Positions 33,958 to 45,492 of a stretch of DNA of 64,000 nucleotides are shown here, piece after piece. The translations under genes were made by a program, and so were the position numbers. The notes below the pieces were generated by a model. It made no database searches. It worked only from the letters and a program-made list of their open reading frames with translations, and was not told the DNA's origin. The stretch comes from Adineta ricciae (taxonomy: Eukaryota; Rotifera; Eurotatoria; Adinetida; Adinetidae): contig CAJNOJ010000182.1 of NCBI GenBank assembly GCA_905250025.1, positions 150,243-214,242 on the forward strand, written 5' to 3'. Numbering within the stretch: position 1 is the first letter of the stretch; each line of letters starts with the position of its first letter.

Positions 33958-34259
33958 GATGATCACGTCAACGAACAAACTGATCAAGTGAATCACATAT
34001 GAAAGATTACCTTTGAAATAGAACATTTGATCCTATGGTGTACTTATTCAAAAATCAAGTGAGGTATTGATTACCACCGATGAGAAATGACATGTTCTTG
34101 ACTCAACATTTTTACGTAGTAATCGTTCATACTTCATATTATGAAACCATTCCTCTCGTATGACATCGAATAGATCTGTCAATATGTTGATCATTTTATT
34201 CGCCGAAAAGAATTCATAATATTATACTGTTCACGACTCTTATTAAAATAGATAACTGA

Positions 34260-35364
34260 TTAGTCGATACGTTTCCACCATGCCCATGTAACTGGACTTG
34301 GTTCAGCACCGGGAAATGATGTATGATCGTGAACACAAAGATATTTAGAACCTTCATACATAACAATATCGCCGGTTTTATATTGAACATTGCTGGCTGA
34401 CCACGTTGTGACACCACCTGATGGCCGTGATGTTGTAGCTTGAGCAGTTGTTACTTCTGGACGACTTGTTGACGTAGATAAAGTTCTTGAATTCAAATTC
34501 ATTTGTTAACAACATCGTCATTCATAAAATTCTTTGTTTACCCGGTAGTTATATCAATCGGCGGTAGAGTATTTACAGGTGTACCATTAGCAACAATGGA
34601 GATATCGGCACAGCCCATGAATGTCTCATTTTCAATACCCATACCAAGACCTGATTGACCTGTGAATGGATCAGTACCCCAACTGTTACCTGTTACATAT
34701 TTCCATTGAAAAACACAATGACGACAAGCTACATCGGCAGGAAGTTGAAGGCGAACAGTAATTGCTTCTGAACCATATTTATCAACATCGCGATACTTTG
34801 TCGAATCGGTACCAGCAATTTTCAATACACGACGATCAAGACAATCTTGTGTAGCTTCTGAGTTTGGATTACTATCCAAACTGCATAAACGAAATTCAAA
34901 GTAACCTTTATGGTTTGCTGTTAACTAAGAATAAAAAAGTATAGAAGAATGGTTGTAGACTTGAAAAATTCTACTTCATAGAAACTTACTACAACTGTAA
35001 CATCAATTTGTTGTCCTTGATTGTATGTCTTCACAATCTTACCAAGATACATAGCTCCACCTTTTTCAAATACCTTATTTACTCTATCATATGGTTCACC
35101 ACAAATACTACATTTACCACCTAGAAGATTCTGAGAATATTAGATATCACTAGTTTCACTAGCAGACCAACCATGAGTTGCCCATTGGTGTTGAGTGCCA
35201 CCGCAGAACATTTCCATATGGTTAGAATAGGTGCAACATTGTCGAAACGATTGATCAACAAGCCATGCTGAGCTACGGGCAGGTGGATTAATTAAATAAC
35301 CGTGACCAGAGATCGCTGTAAAACAGTATGTGAGGAAAAATGAAATACGTAAAATAGTATTCAT
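34260..35364 (-). CDS. AA15-type lytic polysaccharide monooxygenase with chitin-binding tail, copy 1
   Basis: Exons 35172-35364, 34990-35120, 34542-34924 and 34260-34485 join to give 310 residues. Signal peptide residues 1-20 are followed by His21 of HGYLINPPARSSAW, the N-terminal copper ligand. CCTYSNHMEMFCGG, CSICGEPYD, ANHKGYFEFRLC and CRHCVFQWKYVTGNSWG are the expected cysteine-rich AA15 landmarks. A short Ser/Thr linker joins a CBM5/12-like chitin-binding domain with YKTGDIVMYEGSKYLC and WAWWKRID. The first two introns are in the same places as in copy 2, which shows a tandem duplication. The enzyme is secreted and likely acts on chitinous structures or food. Confidence 0.85.
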
Positions 35365-35670
35365 TTTTTATGTCAATTAGTAGACTGGGATCGATCTTAT
35401 TTATAGGAGAAATCTTATTTTCGATCAAATTTATCTTATTATCTGTCTAATATTAGCCAAAGATGGTTATAATTCGTGAGAGACAGAAACAGCTGCTTTA
35501 AAAACAATTGAAAAAAAATGGGATGGCCACTATTTTTCCTCGGAGGTATACCAAGCAGTAAAGCGGACTATTTTTCTCAAATCTAGATTGGCATATGAGT
35601 TGTATGATAATAGTGCATTTACAAGTCACATGTGATATTCAATTCACACATATCTTTATTGGATCGACAT
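35365..35670. other. Spacer between LPMO and permease genes
   Basis: This is 306 bp that serves as the LPMO promoter and the 3' flank of the permease. No distinct element was identified. Confidence 0.4.
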
Positions 35671-37298
35671 TTAGATGAAATTTTTATTCATATGAATTTT
35701 ATCGATGTTTATGTTTGCATTCGTCGCTGGCCCATAGAACCAATATCTTGCCGAAAGAACATAAGCAAGTCCAGCAAAGATCAGTACACCTCCAACACCA
35801 ACCGATGCGTAATTCATAGTAACTGCTGTTACCGGATGGACTGGTGGCATAAGGAAGAGAACGACAATAACACTAACCCAAAGGACAGCAACCGTATTGA
35901 TGAGCGTGGAAAACTTTCCCAGATGAAACGGACCGCCAAGAAATATGTTCGGATAAAAAAGTTTACATCCAATTGGTAGCGCATATGATATGTATAAACA
36001 AATTGTTGAAAGACTAGTAATGGCCACATAAGCAGTTGTATTGACTAAATAGAGCAAAGCAGGAAGAAATGCAATAGCACATGATAACCATACAGCATTG
36101 ATAGGACATGATAAACGTGAATGAATCGTATGCCACCAACGAGAACCAGGCTGAAGAGAAGAATTATTGAGAAATAATCGATGAGAGAAATGCATAGTTT
36201 ACCAAAGCATGGTCTCGACTAAAGGCGTAGATCATTCTTGAATTGGCTGTAATTGATGTTAGACCGCAGAACCAACACGCAACTAGTAGAAGAGACATGA
36301 AGACAAGAGTCCATTCGCGACTGAAATTATCAAGTAAAATCTGTGTAATTGGAAAGCCAGTTGGAGTTTGAAGAGTATGATTGTAATCATGTATGCCGAA
36401 GCAAAATGCAATAAGAAAAAGCCAACCGATAACAGCTGAAACTAGTATCGCACTGATCATTCCCCATGGACTTGCTTTATCTGCTTGTTTTGTTTCTTCT
36501 GTCATATGTGCAGATGCATCGTAACCCGTCAGCACATATTGAGCTTGTAGAAGACCCATTAAAATGACATAGACCTTCAGAAAGCAACTATTTAAAAGCC
36601 AGTTCGCATGAGAAAAATTTTCTTTCTACTTTGTTTGTCCATCCGGTTTCATTCTTAAATTCAGTAAAAACAAATTTCATCGATTGATGTCCTGGTTTCG
36701 CACCAACTAACAGTGTGATTGAAACAATTATCGGTGCTAACAACTGCCACCATGTTGATACATACGTCAACCAAGAGAGAAAACGTACACCTAACGAATT
36801 ACATATTCCTTGACTGATGATGATCGATAAATGAATTAAAAGAATATGATATGGTTTAGGCGACCATTGCATATCAAAACACAATGAAATCACACTTGCA
36901 ATTAATGTCGCAAGGCCAAAATCGATTGCTGCTGTCACGGCAAATTGTCCGATTAAATTAAACCAACCTGTAAACCAACTTGCCAATGCTTTGTGTCGTT
37001 GTGGAACGAGTATACCTGTCCAATAATATAGCCCACCTGCTGTCGGATAAGCCGAGCAGATTTCAGCCATACCGAAGACAACAAAGAGAGTGAAAAAACA
37101 AACGACTAACCATCCCCAGATCATCACGACTGGGCCGCCGGTAATCATTCCATAGGAGAAAAGTGACGAAAGACCTGATGTCACACTGATAACTGACAAA
37201 GACATTCCATAATTAGTTAAACAAGTAAAACCTCGTGTTAACTCTTGTTTGTAACCAAGTGACTGAAGACGACGAGCATCTGCATCGATTGTATTCAT
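35671..37298 (-). CDS. APC-family amino-acid/GABA/choline-type permease
   Basis: Exons 36630-37298, 36203-36574 and 35671-36150 join cleanly to give 506 residues. There are about 12 hydrophobic helices. Family landmarks are the N-terminal LGYKQELTRGFTCLTNYGMSLS, the TM1 GPVVMIWGW, AEICSAYPTAGGLYYWTG, TGYDASAHMTEETKQADKA in the middle and SRDHALPGSRWW. This set is typical of fungal GABA or choline permeases and plant/bacterial BAT-type transporters. It differs from animal SLC7 or SLC36 carriers. The introns are short and rotifer-like, so it is native to this genome whatever its origin. The substrate is unproven. Confidence 0.85.
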
Positions 37299-37990
37299 CG
37301 TTAATACTAGTGCACTATCAGCTTGTTTAAATAATTGTTAGTAGACGCATTGAAGTAGAACGATGAAACACTGACATATTGATTGACCTCGATAACGCGA
37401 GATATATGCGTAGTCGAGAGAAAGAACGCGAAAGAATTCTTTACATATCTGAATGATAATAACTTTTTGCTTTCTTTCTCTTTTATGTTCAATAAACCTA
37501 TCTGATTGAAAACGAACATCAACTTTGTCAGATCAGTATCTTTCTCTTTGACATCTTTGTCGACAATAATTTCTTCGATTTGCAGATGTTATTGCTCCAT
37601 GTTTTTTGAATAAAACAATCCTTGATGTCCTGGGCTTTTTTTTCAATAAAATTTTGATTGTCTTAGTTTCCGGTGAGAAAATCAAAGATGTACTATTTGT
37701 AAACAGAAATTCTTCCGATCACAACATAGAACATATTTGAGGAAAAGGTTGTGCACAAATTTTTTGCCGAGAAGAAAAACAAAGATATTCTATTTGTAAA
37801 TATCAAGCCTTTTCAATTATGCTCGATCAGGTCATTGAGATGTGTTCGAGAAAGAAGTTGCTTGCATTCTTTTTCGGAAGGAGAAGAATAAATAGTGTAA
37901 CACGTATTTATTCATCTGTGGAATGGCAAGTGCGAAGAAAACTCAATAGAAAGAGAGAACTTCTCATATGTTGTGATCAACATTGTTAGT
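37299..37990. other. Divergent spacer between permease and Ly6-type genes
   Basis: This is 0.7 kb of AT-rich DNA with promoters of two divergent genes presumably inside. No clear TATA or CCAAT pair is seen. Confidence 0.4.
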
Positions 37991-38585
37991 ATGTCATTTT
38001 CAACGAGGCAACACATGTCAAGCATGCTTTTTACGGTTGTGATATTTCTTCTTTTTGGTGAGAGGAACGACGAGCTCTTGCAGTAATTATCATTGAACTT
38101 GTTTAGGACTCATTCGTCAATTAGATGCTATTCAGTGTTATACATGTAACGAAGGTGGTTTCTACTGCCCTTTACCACTGTATTTCGATGCAGGGGATGA
38201 GAGTAATGAAAACACAATCGATACAGCCGGCTACGATCCAAGTTATTCTTGTATGGTAAGCATATCCAATACGGACGAAGTAATTGTTACTTTGACTCAA
38301 TTATCGCATTCATTCTAGAGCGAACAATCGTGGAATCCAAGTACAGGTGAAACAAAGGTTATTTTACGTGGTATAAAAGACTGTGAAGAAGTAGATGAAG
38401 CAAATCATCGTGTGAGCTGTTGCTCTACGAATTATTGCAATAAACATTTACCAGCAATGAATATCAAGACTTTGGTAGATTTAATGCCAGCAGGTGCGAC
38501 TGAAATCTCAAGTACAAAACGGTATCTGGCATCACTATTATCGATTGCTATGCTTCTCGTCGGTCAACATCTGTTAGTCCATTAG
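37991..38585 (+). CDS. Ly6/uPAR-type small GPI-anchored protein
   Basis: Three small exons (37991-38057, 38107-38255, 38319-38585) give 160 residues. A signal peptide (LFTVVIFLLFG) is interrupted by the first intron. The mature part starts IQCYTCNEGG and contains spaced cysteines ending VSCCSTNYCNK, the classic Ly6/three-finger pattern with the closing CCxTxxCN. A C-terminal hydrophobic tail after a Ser-rich stretch (LASLLSIAMLLVG) fits GPI attachment. Such proteins act at the cell surface as receptor modulators or in septate junctions. No single open frame covers it, so the model rests on splice signals and the cysteine pattern. Confidence 0.75.
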
Positions 38586-39039
38586 CAAGATGAAATAAAC
38601 TTGTTTTCCGCATCCGCATATTCCATTTAAGACTTTTTATTGTGATTGTATATCTTATCAATAAATATCAATATAGTGTAGTCTCAAAGGGAGATTTGTT
38701 GAAATCATCGTACGAACCCACGGAATAAATGCCAAATTCTCTTGTTTTAAAATAAACAATATATATATATATATTCATTGAGAACAATGAAGCATTCTTC
38801 CTCCACCACAAATATTACATGTGCGTAGTGTATACTTGAATACTGAATGATTCCACTTTACATGATCTCGCTAAATAGATGCTATATATATATTGTTAGT
38901 ACTGAAAGAAAAAAAAACACAGTAAAACTGTTGAGACAATAAATAATTTGTTGCAAAAGACGTAACCAACGATTAAAGACAATTTGATGGTCTTAGAAAT
39001 TCTTACACATTTTGAAAACATGTTCCAAGAAGATTCAAT
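38586..39039. other. Spacer with (AT)n tract
   Basis: It contains AATAAA near 38661 for the Ly6 gene and an AT dinucleotide run at about 38757-38774. No gene is seen. Confidence 0.5.
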
Positions 39040-42000
39040 TTAACAAACAGGAGTCAAATAAGCGATTTCATCACTGTTTAAGTCTGTTAGCATTGTGTCA
39101 CCAAATATTGAATGATCAGCAGAAAAGTAGCTGACTCTTGAACTTCTGCTATCATCGCTGCGTTTAAGATCTATGTTTAGTGTATAACCTTGAAAGGATG
39201 TGCGAATATTTGCTCGTGCCACACTTTCGGTAAAATATGCATTACCAATCACGATTACAACTGTTGCTCGATTTAATTGTCGCTTTCGTCGTTTTCTTCC
39301 GGCTGCTGTAAATTCTATCGGTCCATTTGACATCATTAAAATATTGAACTTCAGAAACGTTGCTGGGAACATTGCTTGCAATCGAGTATTTATGGTCGAT
39401 CTGAAATTTTCAAACGCTGACGACATATCGAAATACTCTGTATTGTCATCATTCGCTATCGACAACAACAAACCGAGACTCATATATGCCTCGTGAGCTC
39501 CATCGTTCAAACGACATCTTGACGTGGTCGTAACCGCTGGAGTTCCAATTGTGGATAATCCGGTAGTAGCCTGCAATGCCGTTGTAACCATCGTCGTACT
39601 ACCTTTTGTGCTAGCTGTCGAAGGGCTAGTACTGGATGTGCTTGCGCTGGTGGTCGTTGTCGTTCTAGTCGTCGCACTGGTGGTAGTACTAGTAGTACTG
39701 GTCGTGCTTGTACTACTGGTACTCGTGCTAACACTCGTTGTACTAGTACTGCTGGTAGTGTCAGTTGTCGTTGAGGTGGTGGTCGTACTAGTACTGGTGG
39801 TGCTAGTAGTTACAGTCGTTGTGGTGGTACTGGCGGTACTGGTAGTGCTGGTACTACTGGTACTGGTGGTACTACTGGTGCTGGTGGTACTACTGGTACT
39901 GGTGCTAGTTGTACTGGTGCTGGTGGTGCTTGTAGTTTCAGTTGTTGTTGTGGTCGTGGTGGTACTCGTGGTGCTAGTAGTTGCAGTTGTTGTGGTAGTG
40001 GTGGTGCTTGTAGTTTCGGTGGTTGTGGTAGTAGTGGTGCTAGTAGTCGCAGTTGTTGTGGTAGTAGTGGTGGTACTGGTACTAGTGGTGCTCGTAGTTT
40101 CAGTCGTTGTTGTCGTGGTGGTCGTACTGGTACTGGTGGTGCTAGTAGTTGCGGTAGTAGAGGTGGTACTGGTACTGGTGGTGCTAGTAGTTGTGGTAGT
40201 GGTGGTGGTACTGGTACTGGTGGTGCTCGTAGTTTCAGTTGTTGTTGTCGTGGTGGTCGTACTGGTACTGGTGGTGCTAGTAGTTTCGGTTGTTGTGGTA
40301 GTGGTGGTGGTACTGGTGCTAGTGGTGCTAGTAGTTGCGGTAGTAGAGGTGGTACTGGTACTGGTGGTGCTCGTAGTTTCAGTTGTTGTTGTCGTGGTGG
40401 TCGTACTGGTACTGGTGGTGCTAGTAGTTGCAGTTGTTGTGGTAGTAGTGGTGGTACTGGTACTAGTGGTGCTAGTAGTTTCTGTTGTTGTGGTAGTGGT
40501 GGTGCTGCTGGTACTGGTGGTGCTGGTACTGGTGGTGCTGGTACTGGTGGTGCTGGTACTGGTGGTGCTGGTACTGGTGGTGCTGGTACTGGTGGTGCTA
40601 GTAGTTTCAGTTGTTGTGGTAGTAGTGGTGGTACTGGTACTGGTCGTGCTAGTAGTTTCAGTGGTTGTGGTTGTAGTGGTGGTGGTACTAGTGGTACTAG
40701 TGGTGCTAGTAGTTGCGGTAGTTGTGGTGGTACTGGTACTGGTGGTGCTAGTAGTGGCACTTGTTGTTGTAGTCGTAGTGGTACTGGTACTGGTGGTACT
40801 AGTAGTTTCGGACGTTGTTGTAGTGGCGGTAGTACTGGTACTGGTGGTGCTAGTGGTGGCAGTTGTTGTTGTAGTCGTAGTGGTACTGGTACTGGTGGTG
40901 CTCGTAGTTTCGGTCGTTGTTGTAGTGGCGGTGGTGCTGGTACTGGTGGTGCTAGTGGTGGCAGTTGTTGTTGTAGTGGTGGTGGTACTGGTACTGGTGG
41001 TGCTCGTAGTTTCGGTCGTTGTTGTAGTGGCGGTGGTACTGGTACTGGTGGTGCTAGTAGTGGCAGTTGTTGTTGTAGTGGTGGTGATACTGGTGGTGCT
41101 AGTAGTTTCGGTCGTTGTGGTAGTGGTAGTGGTACTAGTGGTAGTTGCCGTTGTTGTTGAGGTGGTGGTGGTACTGGTACTAGTGCTGGTGCTAGTACTA
41201 CTTGTGCTTGCACTGGTTGTAGTTGTCGTGGTAGAAGTTGTGCTCGATGTGGTGGTAGTCGGGGCTCGAGTAGTAGTGGTTGTAGGTGGATGATAAACGG
41301 TTGTGGACAGCGTGGAGGCTGTGGTTGGTACCGTTAGTATCGTTGTCGGGGACGTAGAAGGTTTTGTAGGTTGAGTCGTGTATGGCGTTGTAGGTTTTCG
41401 TGTTGTCGTTGTTGGAGTAGACATCGTTACGGTGTATAGGTTTTTGATGCAAAGACCAGTGAGCTCGGTAGTTTCTTTGCTAGTGAGTGCTTGATCATAG
41501 GAGTTGGTGAAAATTGAATATTTGGGGGAAAAGGAAGCGAGAGCGGAACTAGAATCGTCGAAAGTATTCAATAGTGTAATGTATTGCGTGGAAGCTCCGA
41601 AACTACTTGCAATCAGCGTGCTATGTTGGTGGCTTGTCAAAAAGATCCGACAAATAACAGTAGTGAGTACCGTATTGGTTTGTGAAATGAAAATTGGGCT
41701 GTCGGAAAACAATAATATTTCTAACTTAACGAAAGTTATACTGAAAGTTGAGAAAATCTTGTTTTGAACAGTGGCAGCAAGATCACGGAGAGTTGAGACG
41801 GGATCAACAAATGCCAGCTGTTCCATGGCAGCAAAGGAACGCTCGAATGTTACACTCATATATGCAGGCATAAAGCGGTCGCAAGTTCTGGCTGATGGGG
41901 GTGGTGAAGTTGTTGAGACACCATCAGGTTCTGGTACAGGGTCAGGAACTGATGGTATATCATCGACTGTAATATCTTTTAGCGCTTTTGCTCTGTATCG

Positions 42001-42543
42001 TGTTATTTCTTCTGGAACAGCATCTGTAAAAGTTGATCTTTGCATATCTATAGTGCTTAATCTTCCACTCGGTTGCCCACTATATTTGTTAATGAGAACG
42101 ATGAGACGTGTATAATTTGTAAGAGCTGTACGAATTTGTTGCGCGGTTTTAGCTTCAGTAAAGTACGCAGATGCATTCAATACTACGAGTGCTGGCGTGT
42201 CTTTCTTTGTTTGGTCCATACCATTCGAAGATCCAGGTACCATAATTGGTTTTACGGAGAAAGCTGTAACAATAACTTTAATGCATGAGCCTGGGAAATC
42301 TGAGTTAAATATGGCGTTTAAACTTTCAATGAAATCTGCCAATGTTGCTCGGGGACTGAAGAAGAAGTCTAATTCATAGACAGCGATAGGGCGATCAATA
42401 GCAAGCTGCATCTCGGATTCAAACACTGGCTTCGCAGTTGGCGTGCTTGTACCGATATATACAACAGCAGCAACCACAACTCCCATGACACTCACAGTAG
42501 CGGCCATTGCGAGAACGCGAGGTACTATAGATGGATCGAACAT
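39040..42543 (-). CDS. Thr-rich mucin-like membrane protein with three copies of an unknown domain
   Basis: The protein has 1167 residues. An N-terminal hydrophobic helix (about 12-32) suggests a type II membrane or signal-anchored protein. Two domains of about 150 residues come next and a third is at the C-terminus. Each has a Phe/Leu-rich start, a core with K.(N/E)ILx(F/M)S..PI, a strand ending in (A/R)(Y/I)F(T/L), and an (S/T)IF(T/G)(N/D) end. They are separated by roughly 550 residues of Thr with regular Ser, Ala and Glu, a heavily O-glycosylatable mucin region. The last domain holds a furin-like RKRRKRQ. Together these suggest a surface or secreted mucin that is cleaved. The start is the first ATG in the frame (42543), just after an acceptor-like site, so an upstream non-coding exon is possible. 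Confidence 0.75.
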   Translation of the reverse strand: MFDPSIVPRVLAMAATVSVMGVVVAAVVYIGTSTPTAKPVFESEMQLAIDRPIAVYELDFFFSPRATLADFIESLNAIFNSDFPGSCIKVIVTAFSVKPIMVPGSSNGMDQTKKDTPALVVLNASAYFTEAKTAQQIRTALTNYTRLIVLINKYSGQPSGRLSTIDMQRSTFTDAVPEEITRYRAKALKDITVDDIPSVPDPVPEPDGVSTTSPPPSARTCDRFMPAYMSVTFERSFAAMEQLAFVDPVSTLRDLAATVQNKIFSTFSITFVKLEILLFSDSPIFISQTNTVLTTVICRIFLTSHQHSTLIASSFGASTQYITLLNTFDDSSSALASFSPKYSIFTNSYDQALTSKETTELTGLCIKNLYTVTMSTPTTTTRKPTTPYTTQPTKPSTSPTTILTVPTTASTLSTTVYHPPTTTTTRAPTTTTSSTTSTTTTTTSASTSSTSTSTSTSTTTTSTTTATTTSTTTTTTTTETTSTTSITTTTTTTATTSTTSTSTTATTTTTETTSTTSTSTTTTTTTTATTSTTSTSTTATTTTTETTSTTSTSTTTTTTTTATTSTTSTSTTATTTTSETTSTTSTSTTTTTTTSATTSTTSTSTTTTTATTSTTSTTSTTTTTTTTTETTSTTSTSTTTTTTTTETTSTTSTSTTSTSTTSTSTTSTSTTSTSTTSTSSTTTTTTTETTSTTSTSTTTTTTTTATTSTTSTSTTTTTTTTETTSTTSTSTTSTTATTSTTSTSTTTTTTTTETTSTTSTSTTTTTTTTETTSTTSTSTTTTTTTTSTTSTSTTSTTATTSTTSTSTTTTTTTTETTSTTSTSTTTTTTTTATTSTTTTTTTETTSTTTTTTTATTSTTSTTTTTTTTETTSTTSTSTTSTSTSSTTSTSSTTSTSSTSTTSTASTTTTTVTTSTTSTSTTTTSTTTDTTSSTSTTSVSTSTSSTSTTSTTSTTTSATTRTTTTTSASTSSTSPSTASTKGSTTMVTTALQATTGLSTIGTPAVTTTSRCRLNDGAHEAYMSLGLLLSIANDDNTEYFDMSSAFENFRSTINTRLQAMFPATFLKFNILMMSNGPIEFTAAGRKRRKRQLNRATVVIVIGNAYFTESVARANIRTSFQGYTLNIDLKRSDDSRSSRVSYFSADHSIFGDTMLTDLNSDEIAYLTPVC
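39600..41450 (-). repeat. Minisatellite encoding the Thr-rich region
   Basis: This array of imperfect repeats encodes units such as ETTSTTSTSTTTTTTTT. A hexamer-like subrepeat is very regular around 40500-40590. It is prone to collapse or expansion in assembly. Confidence 0.9.
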
Positions 42544-45492
42544 GTTTGCCACCACCTTCTAGATAAAATTTTTGTAAAATGCAAACGCTACCATTCACCT
42601 TTACCTGTAAAAGTGATATTAATGTACGTCTAGCAAAGTCATACTCGCGTAAGACGAGAATGGTGTAATTATACAATGAAAGTCGGAACAAGAAAAAAAC
42701 AAACTTTTTTGTCTAGCCCAAATGTATGGGCTTATATTTTTTGTATTAAAAATTAACGGCAACCACGCTATCCACGTAAAGTAAACAAACATTATGCAAA
42801 GCTGCTATCCGTTTTTCTTATCTTGACAGATAATGAATATTATGATTTGATCGGAAGTTGTCTTTTTCAAGTACATAATGCAAATCCGTATTTATTTTAT
42901 TCGAAAAAAATAGTTAAAATTCTTTCGATATAATTGAACAATTGAGCATGAAACTGATTTTTCTTGACATGGTTTTTCGCACCATTCGTGACACATTCTG
43001 ATTCATCGCATGCGACTCGAGGGAATGATGAGTGTTAAAATCATGGAAAGAAATCGTTTATGTATGACACTCGACGACGAATTATTCATCCGTATAAAAA
43101 ATTTCGAAAAACGTGAGTTATATATATTCTTCCGACAAAATATCATGAACGACAGTAATCATATATTGTCAAAGGGCATGTTTCTAATTACCTTATGATA
43201 ATATTCAATAGTTGACTTTTGCTCTATTACCTTAGGATAGCTGGCCTTTACATAGTCGTGTGTCATCGATAAAAAAACAAGATAAAATTTAATTGAAATA
43301 CCTTTCCGAGCTATTAACATCTAATGAATAGATATTTATTCATTTTTTATATTCGTATGAAACGAATAGCGTACAATGCCCTTTGCAATTTTAAATTGAA
43401 ATTTATTTTCTTTGAAACCTAATCTAATTACAAATATTATCTGATAAATAAAATTATCTATTAGATACCTTTGTGTATAAATATAAGCAGATGATAATGC
43501 ACATGTTTACCAATACACCACTACGTTTCAGCACGAATGTTGAAACAACATTTTGTTCATTTTTCAGACACTAAGAAGTATTCTTAGAATTGAAACTTGA
43601 TGCTCTTTCTTAGTTTGTGCTCAGAAGTTTTTCGAAATGAAAATGGAATCGATGAAAGCATATCTTTGGTAGGAGCTGAAAATGACGTTTGTACAAGATA
43701 CTTGACGTACTGTAGTTGTGTATTTCAGTGGAAATCATCTGAGACCAACTTCTAAAGATAAGCTGCTGTTGAATGGAGATATAAAACTATTCTTGGATAC
43801 ACTTTAAATACATTTCAAATCAGAAGAAAACGATAGATCGCGTTATATACAGATTATGCCTTTCATGCATTCAAATATTCTGTTTCACCCCTGACTAATT
43901 ATCGATCAAAGTAAAATTATAAAGCTGTATTCAAATATGTCTACATGCGAAAAGGTCGCGAAAGAAATCCAGGTCTATCTTTCACACTAGTCATTTGTAC
44001 AAACGTCATTTTTAGTTCCTATTAAATATTGACTGCCATCGATTTCATTTCTATTTCGAAAAGCATTCTGAATACATATTGAGAAAGAGCATCGAATTCA
44101 AAGATTGCTTATTAGCGCCTGCAAAATGAACAAACATTTTGTCTCAAGGTTCTTGCAGCAGAGATTAGCTATGGCTAATATACAATGCGTAAATGTCTTA
44201 TTTGAAATTGTAATGCCGCAAAAATGATAGATGTTCAGAGGGGGCATACTAGCATGATGAATGTTGCATCTTTTTGCTTCGAGCTGAATCGGCAGGTGTT
44301 AATAATCAGAAAGAAATCACATTAGATCGTATCAAATGGGGTGAAGGTAATTCAAGTGCACCTGTAAAATATGATTTGCTATATGTTATATCCAGCCAAT
44401 TGAAGAAACGCTCTACAAAACGAGAAATATAAGAGAAAAGAAATATTGGTGGAGAAAGACATGTCAATGATATGCTCGCTAGGTAGATATACGATCTCCG
44501 AGAAGAGATCAAACTGTAGTTATCAATCGACACAATTCTCTTTAGTTTTCCACCGGTAGATATCCCGTGTCGGAAATAACTAGCGGTTTATTTTCGTTCA
44601 TAGCACTGTTTTTTCGTAATTCTGAGCGATAAAATGCAGTGATCTATCCAAGTAGATACAACTAAGTGGTTTAGAAAAATTACCATGATTAATAAGGTGC
44701 ACTTGTTCAATTTCGTCCTTGTCATAAATAAAAACAAAACTTACATTTTGTTAAATTCTAATTCCTAATCGTCGGATCTGTTCGAATAGATACATCAAAC
44801 TGTCCATCCAACTTCATGATAAAAAGAGTTAAAGTCTATTCAACTTGCATATTACAGTGTACTTCCCATGAAATATGTGTTGTACATCAGTGCTTTCATC
44901 AAAACATGTGGTTTTCTTTCCTTTTACTAAAAACTTCATCATAATCGAAACAGAAAGGCATGTGGTGCTCGAAGTGCGTGATTGTATGCCGATTATCATC
45001 ATAAATATATTCTGATGGACGATCAAAGAAGTGAAACAACTTATAACAAAAGCCTATTTCGTTTATCGAACCTCTACTATAATTTATTCGATGTTCTATA
45101 TGGAAGACTTATAAAAACATTGAATTATTTACCATCAGAACAGAAATTTTGTCTTATAAATAGTCAAAAAGAAGTATTTAAGGCAATCTGTGAAGCTTTT
45201 TTTTCATACCATCAGTTTAAAACCATCACGCGTCGGAATGTTTTCGTTCTAATGTCGATGGTTTCAATCATTATTGCTTCCCGACCATGAACGGTATGTG
45301 TGACATGCCAGACTCTCACGTGAATATTATTATATTGTGCAACTCTGCATCACTGAATGTAGTTAATGTTTTACAAAAGCAATCGAGGTAAAGAAACAGA
45401 GTAATAATTTACTGTTAATTGTACATTTATACTTTTATCATAGCGTATATGATACTTATTCAGATCTATTTTTCAGATAGACAAAAACTTTC
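42544..45492. other. Long gene-poor stretch
   Basis: This is 2.9 kb of AT-rich DNA without a recognisable gene on either strand. Short frames, for example 43010-43198, 44306-44533 and 44982-45290, have no family motif. The last of these ends about 200 bp before the MATE gene and might be a small unknown gene, but I cannot support it. Confidence 0.5.

Noticed and set aside
39524-41293. 589-codon Val/Leu-rich open frame on the plus strand
   Set aside because: It is the antisense shadow of the Thr-rich minisatellite. The repeat keeps all six frames open.
44982-45290. 102-codon frame upstream of the MATE gene
   Set aside because: It has no family motif, no splice context and ordinary spacer composition.
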